A DNA stretch of 64,000 nt. It comes from Prinsepia uniflora. Taxonomy: Eukaryota > Streptophyta > Magnoliopsida > Rosales > Rosaceae. The notes under the pieces are model-generated. The model made no database searches. It saw nothing but the letters and a program-made list of their open reading frames with translations, and was not told where the DNA came from. The DNA lies in contig CM064868.1 of assembly GCA_032719365.1 (NCBI GenBank), positions 75,765,266 to 75,829,265 on the forward strand, given 5' to 3'. Position 1 is the first letter of the stretch; the number at the start of each line of letters is the position of its first letter. Both the position numbers and the translations under genes were made by a program. Of this stretch, positions 9,421-19,472 are shown piece after piece.

Positions 9421-12400
9421 TGACAGGACCGCCCCCGAAAGGGGCATCGATAATCGTGCCCTGTCCTGCTCCCGTCTGGCAAGATGACTGAAAATCCCAA
9501 GTTACCCTCAGTACTTGCCAAACCAGGGATAGCCACACGTACTTACTCATGCCTCCGCCCCTCGTACAGCCTCGAACAACGCGCCACGACCTGGAGGGTC
9601 AATAAAAACCAAAAGGTGTGAGTGGACAAAAATAAATCAGTTTAACAAAACAGTTACAACAAACGTTTTTACCCTCCGCGTAAAAACCAATGCATGCATA
9701 CAAAAACATTTCGTCATCGGTTAAGATTTTCCGCATAAGTAAAACTGTGTATCAAATTTCAACATAAAGAAAAACTCGTATGAACCTCAAAATCATTTTT
9801 TCCCTTTCTCAACCATCGGGTCTTAGCCCGTAACCATTATCACCGGGACTCAGCCCCAAAACCACGAATCAAAACCAAAGGCACAACATGATCCCAAAAC
9901 CAACAACCATATACCGGGCCACTGCCCCACTCAACCGAACATCAGAAATCATCAATAAATCACAAGTCAATCATTTTGCTGGATAACAAGTGCGCCCGAG
10001 TCTTTAAACTCAAAACCATGCGCATAGACAGGCCTTCCCGGGATATCAACGAGTCTTTAAACTCAAAACATAATCAATAGGCCTCGGGGGTATCTCAGTA
10101 ACCGAGTCTTTAAACTCACGAGTATTTAAACTCATTAAGGGCCCTCCCCCGTCATCAATTAACCGAGTCTTTAAACTCAAAACGTGCTCCAGCAATAGCA
10201 CCGGGTTTTTTTAACCCAAAACAGTTTTCAAACACAACAACGGGTCTTTAAACCCCAAGCAGTTTTCAACGGGTCTTTAAACCCCAAAACACTTTATCAA
10301 TCACGACAACGTGGGATCCATCCCAAAATCACATTTTTCACAACAGGACGCTTGGTCCGAATTTCCACATTCAATCCTCCAAATCATACTTCACAAACAT
10401 AATCAAATCATTAAACACGGGGCATGTACAATCATACCAAATCACTTTATTAAATCCTTTTTCATTCCCGAATTCGAATTCGCGATAATGATTCCGTAAG
10501 CCGGCATCCGGAAGCATCATCCCGAACCCAAACCAAGAATCCACTTTAAATTTCCGAAAACCGAAACCTCGTCCGTTAAAATTTCTTTTATACCCCGAGC
10601 ATCAAGCCCGAAATCACCTTTTTCAAATCCATTTTAATTCCTTGAAATCACTTCATTTCTCAATTCTCATTATCAAAACATCAAGACCCCAACCGTAATT
10701 ACCCAAAATCACAATCCAAGAAAACATACTCAAAACCCACATTTAAAATCCTCAAAATCACAAGTCTCATTTTAATTCCCCAATTCAAACATCAACAGTG
10801 ATCAAATCACAATAACACAAAATCTCGTAAAACGTGCAAGTCCGGAACTTTCTCGAAAAACGTGTCAAAATCGTAAGTCACACTCGCAAATCATAAACAA
10901 CCTTCTTAAATCATTTTTCACCCATTTCATATAACTTCTTTCATCAAACCATCATTAAGCACACGAGTGACCATAGTCTCGAAATACGTGTAATTTCACA
11001 TGTATAGTAAAAATGCGTGTAATCACGGAAATCGGAGACGTATAAATACGGAAATCAAACTCAATCACAACTTATACTCATAATCATAAAACCATAGAAA
11101 TAATTTATGCATGCATTAAATTTGAAAGCAACGTCCACTCACACACCAATTTTAAGGCTCGATTTCGCGCCATACGCGCTCCCGTAATTTCCGGCATTTT
11201 TCAGAAACTCGAATCCTGTCCGAAAACACATTACCGGGTCATTAAGGTCTCAAATAACCTCATACTAATTTCCCATAATTTTTTTCGGGAATTAAACGTT
11301 AATTAAAAATGTAACCTAAACCTTCGGACCCTCGGAATAACATCGAGACAGTGTCTTAAAATTTTGAAACCAACGCTAAAATGTTCGTTACATTGTGTAG
11401 GGCAAAAGTCGTTTTGAACTCACCTTGAAAATCGGACCCACGCGCCGTCACGCGCCGCCGCAAGCGGCTGCGCGTGACACCCACGCGCCTGCTACAGTGA
11501 CGGTGAACAGTTCGCCTTCTTCGCCCGTTTCCTCTGCAAACGGGTCCTGCAACCCGCGTGACAACCCGGTTAGATAGCTATCAATTCTCAATCAATTCCT
11601 TCCCTTTTTGATCCTAACCTCTTCTATAACCATTTAATTCCAGTTCTATGTCATCTATTATCCTCGACATTGACTAAATCGATCCATCCAAACTCGGACC
11701 TCAAATCGGGTCGACATTCCAAACTCACTCAACTCACTTCCATTTCCAAATTAACCTAAACAGGAGCTTAAGGGGACCCAATAGAACACTCTAACACGAC
11801 CAATTGCACACGAACTCACCTGGAAGTCGTCGTCCACAGTCCCTGCACAACTCTGAAACAGGAACCAGTGATCATGGCCAAACAGCTATCGAATCCCCTG
11901 CCAATAGTTACGGTTGATCTCCAGAGGGTCCCAGAAGACGATTACTGTCCCAAGTTTCGTCCAACTCCTCACACAATTCAAATTTCGATTTTTCCCTCAA
12001 ATTTCGATTTTTCCTCCGAACTCCATTTCTCTCATTCTCACCTCTCTCACAGGTTCGAAAATGAACCTCACACCCTCCACTACTCAGCTAAACGATCGAG
12101 CAGACGGCAACCCGTGGGAGAAACTCTCAGACTCACTGAGAGTTGCTTCCCGCAAACGGAGCCCAACGAATTTTTAAGTTTTCCCGTGCTCTGAAACTGC
12201 CCAAGCCATACAACCGTGTCCCCATTATCCTCAAACCAATTAAATAAACCCCTGAGACAGTCCACTACTGATTAATCAATTGGAGTGTGCAGAACCGCCA
12301 CACACGGTGGGGTAGCAACGGTCTCCCACGGCTGCTACAGTAACCCGTGGTGAAAGGACCAAAATGCCCTCAGGGCAATAATTACCAAATTGCCCTCCAG

Positions 12401-12837
12401 CTTCCGTGACCCATAACTCGGTCATCCGATGTCCGTTTCAAGCGTGCCGCCTGTCGTTGTACTCAGGGTATCGAGACCATCCTAACGGTCCTTGGCCCTC
12501 GGCCATCGGACCCCCCGATTAAAAAGTCAACATTTTCCCTTAATTCGTCCAAATTACGGAAATGCCCCTGGACTTCCGAACGTCATAACTTCCACCACGA
12601 ACGTCGGAATCGAACGTGCCACCCGTCCATGGACTCGTGACGACCCAAACTACGTCACGGTCATCAGGCAAAGTCCATTTGACCGCCCGAATAAAAAGTC
12701 AACGTTTCCCCCACGACTAGGGGCAAAACGGTCATTTTGCCACGTTCGTCCGATTCCACCCAACTAATCACCGATTAACCCCCAAAAATCATGGTTAGTT
12801 GCTAATCTAATCCCGAATTCTGGGACGGGTCGTTACA
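9421..12837 (-). repeat. 5' LTR, 3417 bp
   Basis: In sense it runs TGTAACGACCCGTCCC to GGTCCTGTCA. It contains the boxes GTCCACTCACAC (11133-11144) and GTGTGAGTGGAC (9616-9627), exact reverse complements over 12 bp, RY motifs beside both, a GAGTCTTTAAACTC repeat block at 9998-10285, and an in-sense CCCTCCAG|GTCGTGG acceptor-like site near 9590. Confidence 0.85.
9998..10285. repeat. GAGTCTTTAAACTC / GGGTCTTTAAACCC repeat block
   Basis: At least seven copies or near copies of a 14-bp hairpin-capable motif, separated by variable 20-60-bp spacers, inside the LTR. The same motif appears in four other LTRs of this window, in either orientation. Confidence 0.85.
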
Positions 12838-13567
12838 GGCTCTGCCTGGCCAGCCACCACATCCTGCCGGTCCTCCTTATCTCTCTGGCCTCTCCTAAAT
12901 GTTCAAGGGTCAAGGGTTTAGGTTTTGGATGAAAAATGGTGATCGGGTTTAGTTTGAAAGGAAGAAAATGAATGATCGATGAAGGGAATGGATGGATATG
13001 CATGAGTTGTTTGGGATGAGAAATGGATGGGTGACACTTGTCACTCATCCATTGACATGTCCAATAATATCTAGGCCCCACTTGCTGCCAAAGAGTCCCC
13101 GTCTCAAAAAACGTGCAATAGTGTACTCGAACTTCCATGAACCGTAACCTCACTGTCGAACGTCCGAATTCGACGTGCCATCTGTCTACCGATTTGTATC
13201 GTCCCGATCTACGTAACGGAACTCGGCCCTCGGTCATCGGACCTCCCAGGTCAAAAGTCAACCGTTGGCCCCTTTTCTCCAAAATTACCAAAACGCCCCC
13301 GATCTTCCGAACATCACAACTTCTTCCTCGAATGTCGAAATCGAGCGTGCCACCTGTCTATGAACTCGTGATGTCACGAACTACGTCACGGTCATCGGTC
13401 AAAGTCGATTTGACCGGTCGAATGAAAAGTCAACATTTTGCCCATTCTAAGGGCAAAATCGTCATTTTTCCTTGAACGTCCGTTAATCCTCGTCTAATCC
13501 CCGATTAGTCTTGCTAATCTATCATTAATCCTTAATTAATTCTGCTAATTCGGGACGGGTCATTACA
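12838..13567 (-). repeat. Older LTR fragment (outer end), host of the 9421-12837 insertion
   Basis: In sense it begins TGTAATGACCCGTCCC (complement ending at 13567) and resembles the outer end of the minus-strand LTR ending at 40576. It has the conserved palindrome at 13025-13050. It is cut at 12838 by the inserted element; its remainder should lie left of the window. Confidence 0.75.
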
Positions 13568-13588
13568 CCAAACATCGGATACGGTGCG

Positions 13589-16365
13589 TGACAGGACCCA
13601 CCCCGATTATCGCCTCGATAATCGGGAAGCATCCTGCTCCCGTCTGACAATCGAACACCAAAAGACCAAAGTAACCAGATAAAATTACATCACACCCATT
13701 GTCAGACCAGGGAGATTAAACAGTACAACACACTGGACATCAAGTTCATAGGTTCACAGAGCATAAATTACAAAACAAGGTAAAGATCAAATCCTACTCT
13801 GTGAACTAACTACACCGCAACGAAAAATTTTATGCCTCTGCCTCGGCGTTAGCCCCCAAACTTGCACCACGACCTGAAGGGTATTTAAAAACAGCAAAGT
13901 GTGAGTGGACTAAAACAAATATTTCCAGAAAACAGTTTAATGAATTCGGGGTCCACCCTCCAGTTTTATAACACGCATGCATAACTAAATCTTCGAAAAC
14001 AACATAATTAATACTCGTAACATTTTATGAAAACATATGGAAACCATCACTGTATATAGTCACAAAAATCATGTGAAACTGAAAGTAACAACAAAAATCA
14101 AGCCGTTGGATCCATCCGAGTCTTTAAACTCAACATCAGGCCTTCCCGGGATATCAACTAGTCTTTAAACTCAAAATATGATCAATAGGCCTCGGGGGGA
14201 TATCACAATAACCGAGTCTTTAAATTCACGAGTCTTTAAACTCAATCCGGGTCTTTAAACCCAATTAGGGCCCGCCCCCGTCATTAATTAACCGAGTCTT
14301 TAAACCCAAAACCAGATCCAACAATCACACCGGGTCTTTAAACCCAAAATCATGCGTAAAATCATAATAAACTAGGATCCATTGTGATCCATTTTTCCAA
14401 AACCATTCTGAAATCACATTTCATCGTAATAGGACCTATGTTCGAATTCCACATGCAATTTCAAATCTTACTCACAAATCATGATCAAATCATCATTAAA
14501 ATGTGACATGCATAATCATCTCAAATCACTTTATCAAACCATCATCCATGCACAGGAGAAAAACGTAACCTCAAAATACGTAAAACATGATAATCTCCTT
14601 GAAAAACGTGCATTCATGTAAAACTGAAATATTATAATCATCACTATAAAATTATATATGAAAACATAAGATAAGTGAATAAAACAGCTATGCATGCTCG
14701 GTTAGAAATCAAAAGTCCACTCACGGTTTTCGGAAGCGTCAATCGCGCCCAGTAAGCTCCTCGGTAGCCTCGGGAATGTTCGGGCCTGTCAAAGAGTACA
14801 ATAAGGGTTACAAACATCCCCAAAAAGCTCGTATTAATTTCCCTAATTTTTTGGGATTTTTCGACATAATTTAACTTAAGGCCTTAAACTTCCGAACCCT
14901 CAAAACTATCCCGAATGACACCCGATCGACTCGAACTTTAAATAAAAAATGTTCAATAAACTGAAAGGATCAAATCTCAAGTTGACCGTGATCGGAAACA
15001 AGGTCTCACGCGTTTTCACGCACCGCCCAAAGTGGCTGCGCATGAAAGCCACGCGCTTGCTACAGTGTCACCATCTTCACTCGACTGGCTTGTTAAACGG
15101 GTCCTCAGCCCGCGACTCGACCCGACCAATTACCCATCAATTCACACTCGAAACCTTCCCTTCTTCCACCTAATCATTCCTTAACATGTTAATTTAAGAT
15201 CTCTTTCCTTAATTAGCTTCAATTTGCCCTAAATCGATCAATTCATACTTGAACAGTTGAACGGGTCGACGTCTGAAACTCACCCAACTCAGTTACATTT
15301 TCAAATTAAATTAGACAGGAGTTTTAGGGGACCTAAAAGAAGACTAGAACTTAACCAATTTCAGGAAAGCTTACCTGGAAGTAGTCGTCTTCAAGCTCGA
15401 AAATTCTCAGAACCAGAGGCTTCAGTTCTTGGCCAATATGTGATCAATTCCCTTCAAAATCGATGTGGTTGAGTTCCAAATGGTCTCAGAAGACTAAACC
15501 AATCCTTGGTTTCATCCAACTTGACTTCCAATTAAAAATTGAATTTCCCTCCAATTTCTGGTTTTTCCTTCCCGTCTGTTTTTCTCTCTAGCTCTCAGCC
15601 CTCTCTTCAGCAGTATGATCCTCTCTCACTCTTCGAACTCTCTGATAATCAAGCGTTCAGTAGACATCCCGTGGGAATCTCTCTGGCCTCCCTGCAAAAC
15701 TGTTTCCCGCACAACCCAAAACTCAGTTTTAAAACCCTTCCCGTGCTCTGGTTTCCTGCCCAAACCATGCCTCAATGCCACTAACTCTCCCCAATGTCTC
15801 TATCCTAGTTAAACAATTCTCTGGTCAGACAACCAGGGTTAAAAAATTGCACTGAACAGTCCACTACTCTGTTAAACAAAGTCCATCCACGGCTGTTCAA
15901 ACTGGGCTTGGCAAAATTACCATTTTGCCCTTCTGCACAGAGTTACCAAAATGCCCCGCATCTTCCGAGACCCGTAACTCAACCGTCCGATGTCCGTTTT
16001 TAGCGTGCCGCCTGTCTACGGATTCAGGGCATCGAGACTTACCTAACGGTCCTCGAATGAGACCTACCTAACGGTCCTAGAATTGTGTGGAAATCAGTTG
16101 TCAAACAAAAAGTCAACATTTCCCCCTTTTCGTCCAAATTACTAAAATGCCCTTGAACGTCCGGACTTCATAACTTTTTCCCTGATCGTCGGAATTGGAC
16201 GTGCCACCTGTCTATGGACTCGTGACTTCCCGAACTACGTCATGGTCACCGGCCAACGTCCGTTTGACCTACCAATCAAAAAGTCAACAAATTGACCAAG
16301 GGTAAAAACGTCATTTCATTCATTATTTTATAATATTACGTTCTTCGAATTTCCGGGGTGTTACA
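13589..16365 (-). mobile_element. Solo LTR, 2777 bp, with GTGCG target duplication
   Basis: It runs TGACAGGACC to GGTGTTACA on the + strand and is flanked on both sides by GTGCG (13584-13588 and 16366-16370). There is no interior, so it is the product of recombination between two LTRs. It has GTGAGTGGACT (13901-13911) and AGTCCACTCAC (14714-14724), a perfect 11-bp inverted pair, and an in-sense CCCTTCAG|GTCGTGG site near 13875. Confidence 0.93.
14118..14346. repeat. GAGTCTTTAAACTC repeat block in the solo LTR
   Basis: Several copies of GAGTCTTTAAACTC and of the variant GGGTCTTTAAACCC, in the same relative position as the block at 9998-10285. Confidence 0.8.
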
Positions 16366-16370
16366 GTGCG

Positions 16371-16971
16371 ATAGTGCATAGTGGCTTTAGAGGGTTCAGT
16401 GATTATGCGAGCATGGAGCTCAGGGCCATGATGGGCCAGAGGAACCCTGGTGTTTCTAATTGTGAGTATCTCTGCTATAGCAAGTATTCGATAAGGTCCA
16501 ATGATATTCAGGATGAGTGAGATAATAGTTGGGACTCGAGAAGAGTCGGGATCACAGTGCTAGTCGCTAAGTGAGATGAGGTATTGTACGAGGTATCCTG
16601 ATAGGACTATGGAGCGATTCAAGATTAGAGATTGCACAACAGAAGCGTGGTGGAGCCAATGAGTTACCAGTTTGACACGACGCACCGTCGTGAATGTGTC
16701 AGACGTCGTGAGTATGACACAATTAGAGACTGCCGAGTGAGAGACGACTTGTGGTGCTCCAGCTAAGCAGAGATTAGGAGCAAGATTTTTAGATAAGGTA
16801 CCGAGCAAAGATTAGATGTCAGCTTAGTATAGCAGGACTATCAGCATGAGCATGATCGTGAGCAAGACTGAGCCGGACTCGGTAAAATTATGAGTAGAAT
16901 GTCAACTTTGTATTGTTAGAATGGATTCAGAGTATACTTGTGTGAGTGATAGGTGATCTAACAACCTGTCC
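16371..16971 (+). other. Unassigned remnant between LTRs
   Basis: Continuous with 13568-13583 if the solo LTR is removed. No frame or motif is recognised. It may be decayed interior of the plus-strand element whose polypurine tract is at 18262-18279. Confidence 0.4.
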
Positions 16972-17960
16972 CAAATCTATGGATTAATTAAGGACTAATT
17001 ACGGGTTACCGAGACTAATCGGGAATTAGTCGAGAATTTTTAGGCGGCCGGCGTAAAATGACGATTTTACCCCTATAATGGGTGAAAAGTTAATTTTTGA
17101 CCCAAAAGGTCAAATGTACGAGAACCGAGGACTGTTACATAAATCGAGACGATACGAGTCTGTATACAGACGACACATCAAAATCGGACATCGTACGAGA
17201 GAGTTATGGGTCACGGAAGAAAATTAACACTATTCATATTTTTCGAGGAAAGTGTAGAGTTGGCTTGTTTGGATTGGGTCAAAATCTGGGTGGACCCATT
17301 GATGACTGACAAGTGTCCCTCTTCTAATTAGCTCATATACCCATGATTTTGGGATCCAATATTTGTATTCATCCTCTTCTCCTTTGTTTCTGTCTAACCC
17401 GAAACCCACACAAACCCAACCCAACCATCAAACCTTCATCCTCTAGACCAGGGATTGAGAGACAAAGTGAGTGAGAGACTGGGAGAAGGTGAGGAACAAG
17501 GCAGGGCCACCGTGGACGGCGAAGGAACACGCGTAATAGGTAACCCGAAACCCATTTTGGACCTTGAATTTGGTTTTCAATTTCTGGACGTTTGGGAAGG
17601 TTTCTAACATTTGAGTTATGTTCCTGGTGTCTGTACAAGTGTTTGGGGACCAAAACCAAGGACTAAGGTGGTTGGGATCGAAGGGGAAGCCAATTTGAAG
17701 AACAATTGCCACTGTTCAAGCTTGGTCGAAGCAATCCAGGTATTTTTTGACCATTTTGAGATTTTAGGACTGTTTCTGGGTTCATTACGAGTTTAGGGGT
17801 TAAAAATGGCACGATTTGGTGGTCTAAGGAAGAAGAACGAGTCAAGTCAGATCGCGGGTCCGGATGACCAGTTACAGGGAACTGGGTCGACCCGGCTGGA
17901 GGTAGATGATGATGATGTCAGCTGGTGATGCCATCACCTGTCAGAGGTGTCAGGCCACGT
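16972..17960 (+). repeat. Decayed LTR fragment, plus strand
   Basis: It starts TGATCTAACAACCTGTCCC and matches, with many differences, the beginning of the LTR at 18280 (shared runs such as GAGACTAATCGGGAATTAG). It stops resembling an LTR near 17960. It could be the truncated 5' LTR of the same old element. Confidence 0.6.
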
Positions 17961-18279
17961 GAGATCGACGAGGGTCGATGTCTCAGTCGAGACTTGGGAA
18001 TGTGAAGTTCGCAAATTGAGCAGTGGAGAGTCCAGTGATAGTTGGTCATGTGCATGTTGGTTAGGTCAAAGAGAATGAGCTAAGTTTCAGCATTGGTCAT
18101 CGAATTGTGGATGGACATCGAGTGACGTTTGATTCGGTATGCGTACTATGGATGGATGTTGGACGTGTACGTATACACGTAGAAACCTCGGGTCGGAGGC
18201 ATGATTGGATTTCCGTAGTTTGGTGTGGATTTGGAGTAATGTGAATTTCGATGATGAAATTTCTTTAAGGAGGGTGGAT
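17961..18279 (+). other. 3' interior remnant with polypurine tract
   Basis: The segment ends in TTTCTTTAAGGAGGGTGGAT (18260-18279), a polypurine tract that directly abuts the TGTAATGACCCG of the next LTR. The rest is non-coding and not recognised. Confidence 0.65.
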
Positions 18280-19472
18280 TGTAATGACCCGTCTCAAATT
18301 TATGGGATTATCAAAAATTAATTGAGGATTATCGAGACTAATCGGGAATTAGTCGAGGATTGTCGGACGTTCAGGTTGAAATTACGAATTTTCCCCTAAA
18401 CTGGTGGAAAATGTTGACTTTTAATCTGAGAGGTTAAATGCACGTGGATCGAGGTCCATTACGTAGACCAAGATGATACGAGTTCATAGACAAGCGACAC
18501 GTCGAAATCAAACATCGTACTGAAAAATTACAGGTCAAGAACGATTGTATGTACTATTTACGATTGTATGAAAATCAAGAAGAGATGACTTTTTCTTTGT
18601 TTTCTAGTGGGCCCAAAATATCTAGCTGGGCCAATGGATGAGTGACAAGTGTCACTCATCCCATTAGTCCATCATCCCACATTCAGTACATCTTCCCTTT
18701 TGTTTTCAAACACCCGAAATCCCTCCCCATTTTCCCTTTTCATTTTTTTTTATTTGAGGACCACAGAGAGACTAAGAGTGAGGGTGAGGGTGAGACTAAG
18801 AGGCTGAGATGATGGTGGTGGACAGTTGAGCACGGTGGTGCCCAGAAACCGTGAAAAACCAGGTAAACCTGAAACCCAATTAGGTTGGAATTTCGGGGTT
18901 TGGATTTTAAGGGTTGAAACCCAATTTTCTAATCATAATCATCTTCTCAGCGTCCTTGCGAGTCTGTTGAACCAAAAATGAAGGAGAATGGGCAACCAAA
19001 CGGGCCTGCGACCAAGTTTGAAACTGGATCGTCAAGGATCGCGCTTGGCCACAAGATCTTAGGTGAGTTTTCCTACTTTTGAAACCATAGATCGATTTCT
19101 GGGTAGATTTAGAAGAGAATAGTGAAAGAATGAAAGAAAAAGGAGTTGAAATGAGGGAGAACGGACTGGGTCAGGGTCGCGTGTCAAATCGACCCGTTAC
19201 AATCAAACAGGTCGATCCATCTGAAGAAAGACGATGATGACGTGGCAGTCCACATCATCACTTGTCAAATTTGTCAGGCCACATGGCCAACCAGAGTGTA
19301 ACGTGGCCAGGTGTCAGTCCAGTCAGTAGCTGACGTGGTAGGGCCACGTCAGACTTGTCAAACCACATGGACCAGTGAGATGGTGCCACGTGGCGAGTTG
19401 TTTGATGATGTGGCAGCTAACGTGTCAGGTCCACATCAACATTATCATATCACGTGGACCAGTAAGGTGGTC

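Larger units (their letters stand above)
7925..12837 (-). mobile_element. Chromovirus-like element with non-coding interior, truncated
   Basis: This element is interrupted by the young chromovirus; the rest lies left of the window. It has a full LTR (9421-12837), a tRNA-Met primer site and about 1.5 kb of interior. The interior starts with a gag-like ATG but has no long frame and no recognisable Gag or Pol motif, so it resembles a large non-autonomous derivative, or a decayed element. The flanking older LTR sequence (12838-13567) shows it inserted into another LTR. Confidence 0.7.

Noticed and set aside
9998..10285. CRISPR-like array of short repeats and variable spacers
   Set aside because: The repeat is a 14-mer inside a plant LTR, spacers are irregular, and the same block recurs in other LTRs.
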